DNA of 64,000 nucleotides from the NCBI GenBank assembly GCA_030584025.1, contig CP129487.1, forward strand, positions 3,377,001 through 3,441,000, read 5' to 3'. The translations under genes were made by a program, and so were the position numbers. Numbering within the stretch: the stretch's first letter is position 1; each line of letters starts with the position of its first letter. This stretch comes from Cyclobacteriaceae bacterium (lineage in GTDB: Bacteria > Bacteroidota > Bacteroidia > Cytophagales > Cyclobacteriaceae). Below the pieces are notes generated by a model. It ran no database searches. It had not been told where the DNA came from and saw only the letters and a list, made by a program, of their open reading frames with translations. Below, piece after piece: positions 51,917 to 59,531 of the stretch.

Positions 51917-53209
51917 TTACTTCTCAAACAAATCCTTCTGCGTTTCTTCCTTGGGCTTATCCGTATACAAAGGAAGTTTGTTCAGGTTTTTGGTGAGCAT
52001 GGATTCATCCATCTCAATGCCCTTTTGTTCGGCATCGGTTTTACGTTCGCGTATTTCGATTTCAAGTTCCTTGTTGCTGATCTGTCGTGCCCTGCGCTCA
52101 ATAGGCGGGTTGAGTTTTTCGGCTTTCTCAAATTCAATCACCTTGTCAAGGAAATCTTTTGGCAAGTCGGCCTCACTGCGATACACCAGTTCAAAAAACT
52201 GTTTCGCAAAAAAACCATCAATCTGTATTCTTCTTTTTGAGAGGTGCACAAACTTGCCAATCACACGGCAAATGTTTTCGCGTTCTTCCGGACTCAGCTG
52301 TTCGGCAAATTCGTATTCTTCAATTTTTCGCAGCGAAAGAATAATGGGCTCCAGCGCGTCAATGGAAATAACATAAACCGTGTAATCGCTCAGCTTGTAT
52401 TCGAATTGCTCTACAACCTCAAGTGTATTGGTAGGTACCACCAAAAAAACTTCTCTTCGTACATTTTCTTCCTTTACGTACTTGCTTACACTTTCAGCCT
52501 GATTTCGTAAATACAACGGAAAGTTGGACAAGTCATCGCTACCCGGACTTTTCGCATCAAACACAATAAACTCATCGTTGATCTTTAAGGTATTGTCAGG
52601 CTTACCTTTAAATGGAACCGACTCCATATACTCCACGCCATGCCGGTTGCAAATAATTTTTATCCGGTTTTTAACATCTGCTTCGTGTTTCGACCAGGTT
52701 TCTTTTAGTCTGCGGAGTTTTTCGTAGGCAGCCTGCTTTTCTTTTTCTTCTTTGTCGTGGCGTTCTTTCAAAATATCCTCACGCAATTTCACCAGTTGAT
52801 GGATGGCCTTCTCGTGTTCCGTTCTGCGTTGTTCGTCTTTGGTTTTCAGTTGCAGAATTTCTTCCCGTAGCCGATTACATTCCCGGTCTAACAAATCAGC
52901 TTTTTGTTTAAACGACTCCTTTTCGTTGGCCAGTTCTGTGCCTCGCTTTAAGTAGTTATCGTTTTTCTCTTTCAGTACACTGTTTTCTTTTTGAAAGGTG
53001 ATTTTGTCATCGGATAACCGCTCAATCGAGCTTTCAAGTTTTCGGTTTTCGGCCTGTAACGCACCCATTCCCGATACCAATCGTTGAAGTTCAGCACTTG
53101 TTTCAACCAACAACGCCCTGATTCTGCCCCAATGGAATAACCTGTCCCACAGCGTGAACGTTTTCAGCTCGTTAAAAAGTCGCTTAATGTTATCGATGCC
53201 ATTCTCCAT
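51917..53209 (-). CDS. Coiled-coil protein with RmuC-like nuclease core
   Basis: A 430-residue protein. After a short helical N-terminus comes a long coiled coil (about residues 40-190). The following domain contains PFKGKPDNTLKINDEFIVFDAKSP, in which Asp in KPDN and Asp-x-Lys in FDAK fit the RmuC type of PD-(D/E)XK core, and then YVKEENVRREVFLVVPTN. RmuC-like proteins limit DNA rearrangements. The C-terminus is helical and charged. It stands alone, with a terminator behind it. The assignment to RmuC is by motif and layout. Confidence 0.65.
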   Translation of the reverse strand: MENGIDNIKRLFNELKTFTLWDRLFHWGRIRALLVETSAELQRLVSGMGALQAENRKLESSIERLSDDKITFQKENSVLKEKNDNYLKRGTELANEKESFKQKADLLDRECNRLREEILQLKTKDEQRRTEHEKAIHQLVKLREDILKERHDKEEKEKQAAYEKLRRLKETWSKHEADVKNRIKIICNRHGVEYMESVPFKGKPDNTLKINDEFIVFDAKSPGSDDLSNFPLYLRNQAESVSKYVKEENVRREVFLVVPTNTLEVVEQFEYKLSDYTVYVISIDALEPIILSLRKIEEYEFAEQLSPEERENICRVIGKFVHLSKRRIQIDGFFAKQFFELVYRSEADLPKDFLDKVIEFEKAEKLNPPIERRARQISNKELEIEIRERKTDAEQKGIEMDESMLTKNLNKLPLYTDKPKEETQKDLFEK

Positions 53210-53258
53210 AGCGGTAAAGTTAATTCAATTCTGTTGATGCTGTGGCCAATATCCTTAC

Positions 53259-53289
53259 CAACAACTGACAAAGTGTGTCAGTTGTTGGA
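53259..53289. repeat. Perfect 13-bp hairpin
   Basis: CCAACAACTGACA (53259-53271) and TGTCAGTTGTTGG (53277-53289) around 5 bases. No T-tract follows on either strand. Confidence 0.6.
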
Positions 53290-53374
53290 AGCGATAAAGA
53301 ACGCATTGGCTTTCAGTGCCTTATTTGGTATCTTGCCCCCGATTTACACAAGGAGTCACCTTGAAAGTAGAGAC

Positions 53375-53442
53375 TGTCAGGTTGAGCTTGTCGAAACCTG
53401 ATATGCTGTGAAGCAATAGCCTTCGACAAGCTCAGGCTGACA
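53375..53442. repeat. Inverted repeat of a common Bacteroidota type
   Basis: TGAGCTTGTCGAA (53383-53395) pairs with TTCGACAAGCTCA (53422-53434); the outer TGTCAG (53375-53380) and CTGACA (53437-53442) also pair, with two unpaired bases between. Repeats of this sequence are widespread between genes in the phylum. Confidence 0.65.
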
Positions 53443-53485
53443 TTGAAGCTTTACTTTGAGGTGGCATAAAAAACTCTAAATTTTT

Positions 53486-54733
53486 ATGGTAGAAGCGATT
53501 ACAAACAGCCGGGAAGCTATTTTGTTGGAAGATCAGTATGGCGCATACAACTATCATCCGCTGCCGGTGGTGTTAAGCAAAGGTGAAGGTGTGTTTTTGT
53601 GGGATGTGGAAGGCAAGCGTTACTACGATTTTCTGTCGGCTTACAGTGCCGTTAACCAGGGGCATTGCCACCCGCGCATCATCAATGCGCTGATTGAACA
53701 AGCCAAAGAACTCACGTTAACCTCACGCGCGTTTTATAACGACAAACTCGGACTGGCTGAGAAATATGTGTGCGAAACATTCGGCTACCAGAAAGCGCTG
53801 TTTATGAACAGCGGTGCCGAGGCCAACGAAACGGCCATTAAGCTGGCCCGCAAGTGGGGCTACACCTATAAGGGTATACCAGAAAATGAAGCGGTGATTG
53901 TAGCCGTGAAGAAAAATTTTCACGGACGAACCACCACCATCATTTCTGCATCTACTGATCCTTCGGCCCGCAAAGGTTTTGGTCCGTTTATGCCGGGCTT
54001 TGAAATTGTTGATTACGATAACGTGCCTGCGCTTGAGAAGGCATTGGCCAACCCCAACGTGTGTGGGTTGTGGATTGAGCCGATACAAGGTGAAGCCGGA
54101 GTTTACGTACCCGCAGTAGGTTATTTGAAAGCGGCAGAGAAATTGAGCAAGCAGCACAATGTGTTGTTGATGATGGATGAAATTCAAACCGGCATTGCGC
54201 GCACAGGAAAAATGCTGGCGAGCGAACACGAAGACGTTCGCCCTGATTTATTGATTTTAGGTAAAGCCTTAAGTGGCGGGGTGCTTCCGGTTTCAGTGGT
54301 ATTGGCCGATGATGAGGTTATGCTGGTGATCAAACCGGGTGAGCATGGTTCTACGTTTGGCGGCAATCCGTTGGCTGCTGTGGTGTGCATGGAAGCCTTA
54401 CAAGTGGTTAAAGATGAAAAGCTTGCCGAACGTGCCGATCAGCTTGGAAAAATTTTCCGCGACCGCATGACCGCGCTGATTAAAAAATCGGATATGGTTA
54501 CGCTGGTGCGCGGCAAGGGTTTGCTCAACGCGATTGTGATCAACGACACTCCGCAAAGTGAAACCGCATGGAATATTTGTGTTGAGTTTTCGAAGCACGG
54601 TTTACTGGCCAAGCCAACGCATGGAAATATCATTCGTCTGGCACCACCGTTGGTGATAACGGAAGAGCAGCTTCATGAGTGTTGCGATATTATTGAGCGG
54701 GTTGTGTTGGATCACGCAAAGCATAGAAAGTAG
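53486..54733 (+). CDS. rocD: Ornithine--oxo-acid aminotransferase
   Basis: A 415-residue PLP enzyme that moves the delta-amino group of ornithine to 2-oxoglutarate and gives glutamate semialdehyde, linking arginine and proline metabolism. Motifs: GVFLWDVEGKRYYDFLSAYSA (in two parts), ALFMNSGAEANETAIKLARKW, FHGRTTT, MMDEIQTGIARTGKML and LGKALSGGVLPVS with the PLP lysine. Length and N-terminus (TNSREAILLEDQYGAYNYHPLP) fit the family. Confidence 0.96.
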   Translation: MVEAITNSREAILLEDQYGAYNYHPLPVVLSKGEGVFLWDVEGKRYYDFLSAYSAVNQGHCHPRIINALIEQAKELTLTSRAFYNDKLGLAEKYVCETFGYQKALFMNSGAEANETAIKLARKWGYTYKGIPENEAVIVAVKKNFHGRTTTIISASTDPSARKGFGPFMPGFEIVDYDNVPALEKALANPNVCGLWIEPIQGEAGVYVPAVGYLKAAEKLSKQHNVLLMMDEIQTGIARTGKMLASEHEDVRPDLLILGKALSGGVLPVSVVLADDEVMLVIKPGEHGSTFGGNPLAAVVCMEALQVVKDEKLAERADQLGKIFRDRMTALIKKSDMVTLVRGKGLLNAIVINDTPQSETAWNICVEFSKHGLLAKPTHGNIIRLAPPLVITEEQLHECCDIIERVVLDHAKHRK

Positions 54734-54763
54734 AAATTATTCTTGACTGAATTATCTCTTAAT

Positions 54764-56584
54764 ATGAAAAGACTTTTTATTCTTCCCCTTATAGTATTTA
54801 CTTTTTCCTGCTCCAACGAAGATAATTCAGCTAAAGTTAAATCTTTTGTATTCGAGTGGATCGAAGCTATTCAATCTTCTAATGAAAAATCTATACGAAG
54901 ACTGTACTCACCAACGTTTCAAATACCCTCAATAATTTGGAATAGACCTACGGGATTATCCCTATCCTTTAATACGGATGATCTAAGCATAGAGCTTAAA
55001 TCTGATGAAACAAATGTCGTAGTTGTTCAATTGCCTTTCGATATCAGTTCCGATATAGGAGATTACAGATCAACATCTCAGCTCGTACTTGAAATCGAAG
55101 AATTCAAAGAGGATCAGTTTCGGATCAAAACGATGCTGCCTTCATTTGTTCAAAGAATTAAGGAGTATGGTGTTTGGCAGGAAGTAACGAATCAAAGGAA
55201 TGGAGATAATATTATAAGAGGAGATTCAATTTTGAATAGAATAGTTGACATGGCAAAAGTAATAAGCGCCCAGTATGATACTGTTCCATTCTTTGCAATT
55301 GATAATGGGATTGTGGTTTTCTATGTAGTTGATGGAAATTGGACTTACCCATATAAATACGATGATCAGCGTGACAAAGGTGATTATCGAGTAGGTGTTG
55401 TAACTTCAGAAAACCGTGTTATTGTTCCGGTTAATTATGATAAAGTTTACAATTTTCATGGAAGCTTTTTAGGAATGATTGAGGTGGAGTTAAATGGTAA
55501 GAAGGGATTGTATACAGTTGATGGTAGTCTTTTCGTTCCTGTTGAATTTGACGGTATTTATCCATATAAAAAGGAGTCCAATGTCCTTGCTCAGGTAAGA
55601 AAGGGAAATCAGTATGGCTGGATTGACACAAAAGGAGTGGTGCATTTTGATTATGAATCGCATCAAGACAAAAATTTATTTCGATCACCGGTAGAATCAG
55701 GTTTGGTAACCGAATGGGAATTCAGATACCCAGGTGATCTTATTCTATACAGAGAAGTAGATGCTGAGTTTGATGAATATGAAAGTACTGGTCTGCTTAT
55801 TTATCCATCTTATTTGAAGGATCTCGGAATAACACCAATAGCAAATGCTTATGTAGCCATCGAAAATGAATCGAGCTATTCAATGGGTATGAACTTCACT
55901 TCAATTAAAGTTGAAAAAGTTTATTCTGCCATGGATAGACTTTATTCATTGATAAGCTCATTTGTTGAGTCAGGAGCCGATGCAAGAGAATATCACTTTG
56001 GAAAGGACCAGCTTCAAGTTGTCGATTATGAACTCAACCCAGTTTCAAGTGTGAAGGAATTGCTCTCAAACAGTTTAGACTATGCGGGCCCTTGCAACGA
56101 ATATTCCTATAAGAGTATTTCGAACACACTCTTTGAAGTAACAAATAGAAAGGAGTACAAATACTTTAGCGTAACTGATAATGGTAGTATAGAGGAACTT
56201 ACAACAAACAGGCAATTCGGCTTTACAAAATTTGTAAAAATTGACGAAAGTTATTTTTCAACTTGTGATGCAGAGTTTGTTGATTGGGAGAATTACGACT
56301 GGTCTTCCCAAAAGCCAAACATGGTTATAACAAAAAATCTATCAAAAGATCAGCTTGACATTATGAGAAACGAAATTTTTGCGGAGTATGGATTTAAATT
56401 CAAAACAGAGAAATGGAAAACCTATTTTGAGGATAAATCATGGTATACCCCTGCAAATGACAACGTAGATCATCTGTTAACTGAGATTGACAGGCACAAC
56501 ATTCAATTTATTCTAGAGTATTTGAAAAGGCATAAGGAAATAATTGTACAGCGAGATTCAGTACTATATGTTCCGGCTGGTTGA
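54764..56584 (+). CDS. Lipoprotein with WG repeats and YARHG domain
   Basis: A 606-residue protein. The signal LPLIVFTFSC ends in a lipoprotein Cys. The middle (about residues 200-295) has WG/KWG-type beta repeats such as NGKKGLYTVDGSLFVPVEFDG and GNQYGWIDTKGVVHFDYES. The C-terminus is a YARHG domain: LSKDQLDIMRNEIFAEYGF with YFEDKSWYTPANDNVD. YARHG proteins are secreted or surface-bound; their function is unknown. The ATG at 54764 gives the lipoprotein signal. The 3' end overlaps the next gene by 17 bases. Confidence 0.85.
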   Translation: MKRLFILPLIVFTFSCSNEDNSAKVKSFVFEWIEAIQSSNEKSIRRLYSPTFQIPSIIWNRPTGLSLSFNTDDLSIELKSDETNVVVVQLPFDISSDIGDYRSTSQLVLEIEEFKEDQFRIKTMLPSFVQRIKEYGVWQEVTNQRNGDNIIRGDSILNRIVDMAKVISAQYDTVPFFAIDNGIVVFYVVDGNWTYPYKYDDQRDKGDYRVGVVTSENRVIVPVNYDKVYNFHGSFLGMIEVELNGKKGLYTVDGSLFVPVEFDGIYPYKKESNVLAQVRKGNQYGWIDTKGVVHFDYESHQDKNLFRSPVESGLVTEWEFRYPGDLILYREVDAEFDEYESTGLLIYPSYLKDLGITPIANAYVAIENESSYSMGMNFTSIKVEKVYSAMDRLYSLISSFVESGADAREYHFGKDQLQVVDYELNPVSSVKELLSNSLDYAGPCNEYSYKSISNTLFEVTNRKEYKYFSVTDNGSIEELTTNRQFGFTKFVKIDESYFSTCDAEFVDWENYDWSSQKPNMVITKNLSKDQLDIMRNEIFAEYGFKFKTEKWKTYFEDKSWYTPANDNVDHLLTEIDRHNIQFILEYLKRHKEIIVQRDSVLYVPAG

Positions 56585-57206
56585 TCGATTTGTTATATAT
56601 TCCTTTCTGATTTTCACCATTCTCGTTTTAGTTTCTATTTATTATATCAATGCACCCCTGTTTGCTGGAGAGCAAACTGATCTTCTGAAATCTAAGTATG
56701 AACTGGTTAAGAGCACAGTCTATCTCCCATCATTTTATGCTCATGTTTATACCTCTGGACTAATAATATTGATGGGTTTGTTTCTGCTTTTCGAGAGGAG
56801 GAGAAAGAGACTTCCTCAAATTCATAAACTGGTAGGCAAAGTGAGTATCATTTTGATATTGGGTGTATCTGCGCCATCAGGATTGTTAATGAGTTTTTAT
56901 GCTAATGGTAATTTTTTAGCCAAGCTGGGGTTTGCTGTATTGGCCATTTTGTGGTGGCTGGTCACATTAAAGGCGTTTCAAGCAGCAAAAAAAAGGGATT
57001 GGGATATCCATGAGCAATTTGCGTACAGAAGCTTTTGTCTGTCATTTGCAGCTATTTTACTACGGTTTCTTTCTTTTGTTTTTGCTACCCTAGGATATAG
57101 AGGTGAGGAAGTTTATACTTTGATTGTTTGGTTAAGCTGGGTGCCATCTTTGGTAATCCTTGAAATTTGGCTACGCAATAAAACAAGTAGAATGAGGGTG
57201 AAATAA
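56568..57206 (+). CDS. DUF2306 membrane protein
   Basis: A 212-residue integral membrane protein with about six helices. Family features are YAHVYTSGLIILMGLFLL, IHKLVGKVSIILIL, SGLLMSFYANGN and HEQFAYRSFCLSF. The function of DUF2306 is not known. The ATG at 56568 overlaps the end of the YARHG lipoprotein gene by 17 bases, so the two are one transcript. Confidence 0.85.
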   Translation: MFRLVDRFVIYSFLIFTILVLVSIYYINAPLFAGEQTDLLKSKYELVKSTVYLPSFYAHVYTSGLIILMGLFLLFERRRKRLPQIHKLVGKVSIILILGVSAPSGLLMSFYANGNFLAKLGFAVLAILWWLVTLKAFQAAKKRDWDIHEQFAYRSFCLSFAAILLRFLSFVFATLGYRGEEVYTLIVWLSWVPSLVILEIWLRNKTSRMRVK

Positions 57207-57213
57207 AAATTAC

Positions 57214-58092
57214 TTACAAACTTTTCCACAAATAAAGCGTAGCGTACGCCTCCCAACCTACGTATTTCTTAAAGATCTTTTTAACGCGATCAAGGCTTGG
57301 TTTTTTGTCAAGACCAAGTTGATTTTTCAGCGCATTGTGCAAGCCGGCATCTTCTAATGGAAAAGCATCGGGGTAACGAAAGGTTTTCATGAGGGCGTAA
57401 TTGGCTGTCCAGTTGCCAACACCTTTTATGGTCATTAGTTTTTCTTTTGCTTCCGTGAGAGCTAAATCTTTAAGCTGATGTTTTGAAATGCTTCCTTCAG
57501 CAAATGCCTGCGCGATGCCTGTCGTGTATTTACTTTTTTGTCGTGAAAACTGGAGTGGAAGCAGGTCTTCATCGGTCAGGGTTGCTACTTTTTCGGGTGA
57601 TGGAAAAAGGTGGTAGGTATTTCCGTTCCAGCATACGGCCTCCCCAAATTTTTCAACAAACCGCTGCTTCAAGGTGTAGGCAAAACCAAGGTTAATCTGT
57701 TGTCCGAGCACTGCCCATACTAGCGACTCAAACAAGTCCGGCTGACCAACAATGCGGTAGCCGAAATATTTTTTGATCAGGGGTTTCAGCAATTCGTCTT
57801 TTTTAGCGAGCTGGTAAAATGGTTTGAGATCAGTTTCAAGGTCGAACCATTCGGTTACAAATTGTTTTGTTTTTTCCTGCTGTGATGTTGAGGGCTTGGT
57901 GTTTATAAAATCGATTATCAGCGTATTCTTTTTCTCACTTACAGAGAACAAAACAATTTCATTGTCGATTGGTATGGCCTTGTATACCGAGTTACCTTCG
58001 AGGGTATGCAGCAATTCTTTTGGGGACCGTTTTAAAAACTGCAGGCAATGTTCATAGCTGAATTCCTCCGGAAGGGTGAGCGTAAGCTTCAT
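57214..58092 (-). CDS. DNA-3-methyladenine glycosylase II-like (AlkA-type HhH-GPD) protein
   Basis: A 292-residue base-excision repair glycosylase. The HhH-GPD core has LVWAVLGQQINLGFAYTLKQ, the helix-hairpin-helix MTIKGVGNWTANYALMKT and the catalytic Asp in FPLEDAGLHNAL. It removes alkylated purines from DNA. The ATG at 58092 is chosen; the 30 extra upstream residues do not look coding. It lies back to back with a 2OG oxygenase and a lone Ada zinc domain, which makes an alkylation-repair cluster. Confidence 0.9.
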   Translation of the reverse strand: MKLTLTLPEEFSYEHCLQFLKRSPKELLHTLEGNSVYKAIPIDNEIVLFSVSEKKNTLIIDFINTKPSTSQQEKTKQFVTEWFDLETDLKPFYQLAKKDELLKPLIKKYFGYRIVGQPDLFESLVWAVLGQQINLGFAYTLKQRFVEKFGEAVCWNGNTYHLFPSPEKVATLTDEDLLPLQFSRQKSKYTTGIAQAFAEGSISKHQLKDLALTEAKEKLMTIKGVGNWTANYALMKTFRYPDAFPLEDAGLHNALKNQLGLDKKPSLDRVKKIFKKYVGWEAYATLYLWKSL

Positions 58093-58204
58093 GCGTAAAT
58101 GTACAAGTATCAAAGGTGGCAAAGCAAGCGGTGCAAGCAAGTCCGCAAGTTTCAGGTTGAAGCGTACAGAGGTGGCGTTCACTTTTGTATTGAAAATTTT
58201 GAAA

Positions 58205-58903
58205 ATGAAATCGATTCAATCCATGAACTGGACTGAGATAATTGAATCTCTCAACGCAAAAGGATACGCCATTATTCCGGAAGTGCTTTCAAAGCCTGAG
58301 TGCGAACACCTGCAAGGTTTTTATGAGGATGATCAACTCTTTCGCAGGGTGATTTCCATGGAACGATACCGCTTTGGTAAAGGGGAGTACAAGTATTTTA
58401 ATTATCCACTACCGCCAATCATCCAGGTTTTACGAGAAAGTTTTTATCAACCCTTATCAACATTAGCCAATGGGTGGATGCAAAAGTTGCGCGTTGAAAT
58501 TCAATATCCGGAGCAGCATCAGAAATTACTCGAATTATGCAAAGCAAAAAATCAACTCCGCCCGACACCACTTATACTACGGTATCAACCTGGTGGGTAT
58601 AATACCTTGCATCAGGATTTGTATGGCGAAGTTTACTTTCCCTTTCAGGTTGTTTTTGTGTTAACGCAGCAAGGTGTTGAACACGAGGGAGGTGATTTGG
58701 TGCTTACCGAACAACTGCCACGTGCGCAATCCAGAGTAGAAGTTATCCGGCCTAATCAGGGCGATGCGGTAATTTTTACCACCAACTTCAGACCGGTGGC
58801 CGGTAAACGTGGATTTTACAAGTCGCGCATGAGGCACGGTGTGAGCGAGGTCAAGCACGGGCAACGATTTGCGTTGGGATTGATTTTTCACGATGCCGCC
58901 TGA
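58205..58903 (+). CDS. 2OG-Fe(II) oxygenase, AlkB-like neighbourhood type
   Basis: A 232-residue oxygenase. The iron and co-substrate residues are HQDLYG (His and Asp), RHGVSEV (distal His) and RFALGLIFHDA (Arg). The segment LRYQPGGYNTLHQD is typical of the group found next to ada and alkA genes. The probable role is oxidative removal of alkyl groups, inferred from the neighbours. The ATG at 58205 lies close to the divergent glycosylase start. The stop overlaps the Ada-type gene by one base (TGATG). Confidence 0.85.
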   Translation: MKSIQSMNWTEIIESLNAKGYAIIPEVLSKPECEHLQGFYEDDQLFRRVISMERYRFGKGEYKYFNYPLPPIIQVLRESFYQPLSTLANGWMQKLRVEIQYPEQHQKLLELCKAKNQLRPTPLILRYQPGGYNTLHQDLYGEVYFPFQVVFVLTQQGVEHEGGDLVLTEQLPRAQSRVEVIRPNQGDAVIFTTNFRPVAGKRGFYKSRMRHGVSEVKHGQRFALGLIFHDAA

Positions 58904-59139
58904 TGTGGTATCATAAACACGTAACTAAGGAAGAACTGAGGCATTTGTTGCGCAACAGGGAAGTAGTGCTGGCTGGGAATCTGCGTTTAAAAATTTATGG
59001 GACACTGCGGTGTTATTCAGGCAAACGCATGAAGCGCGAGAATCGGGTATTTTTTCAGCATGAGGAGGAGGCGAGGTTGCTTGGGTATAGGCCTTGTAAG
59101 AATTGCGGACGAAAAAATTCAAGTTTCAAGTCAGTGTAG
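58903..59139 (+). CDS. Stand-alone Ada-type zinc-binding domain protein
   Basis: A 78-residue protein that consists only of the N-terminal zinc domain of Ada: LRLKIYGTLRCYSGKRM, NRVFF, EEARLLGYRPCKNC. In Ada this Cys4 site takes methyl groups from DNA phosphotriesters and switches Ada to an activator. Here the fourth Cys set ends in CKNC and the transcription and methyltransferase domains are missing. Coupled to the 2OG oxygenase by a TGATG overlap. Confidence 0.85.
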   Translation: MWYHKHVTKEELRHLLRNREVVLAGNLRLKIYGTLRCYSGKRMKRENRVFFQHEEEARLLGYRPCKNCGRKNSSFKSV

Positions 59140-59179
59140 ATTTTTTGCTCAATATGCATTAGCTTGAAGTCTTGCAATT

Positions 59180-59530
59180 ATGGAGCTACATCCACTCATT
59201 ACTATTTTGTTCGCACATTGGGTTGCCGACTTTCTGTTTCAAACCGAAACGATGGCACTCAACAAAAGCAAAAGCATAAAATGGCTCAGCGTTCATGTAC
59301 TCACCTACACGATTGTATTGCTTGGCTTTTCATTACTGCTGCTGGATGGGCAAACTGCCTTACTATTTGCCGGAGTAAATGGAACACTGCATTGGGTTAC
59401 CGATTTTTTTACCAGCAAACTCACAACAGCTTACCACAATAACCGCAGGGTTTTCTTTCTCATCATTGGGCTGGATCAGTTTATCCATTCCGCCACCTTG
59501 ATTATGGCGTGGGAATATTTCAGCCTTTAG
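59180..59530 (+). CDS. DUF3307 membrane protein
   Basis: A 116-residue membrane protein with the DUF3307 signature AHWVADFLFQTETMALNKS and about three helices, ending with NNRRVFFLIIGLDQFIHSA. Function unknown. It starts 40 bases after the Ada-type gene and ends one base before the convergent ABC permease gene. Confidence 0.85.
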   Translation: MELHPLITILFAHWVADFLFQTETMALNKSKSIKWLSVHVLTYTIVLLGFSLLLLDGQTALLFAGVNGTLHWVTDFFTSKLTTAYHNNRRVFFLIIGLDQFIHSATLIMAWEYFSL

Positions 59531-59531
59531 G

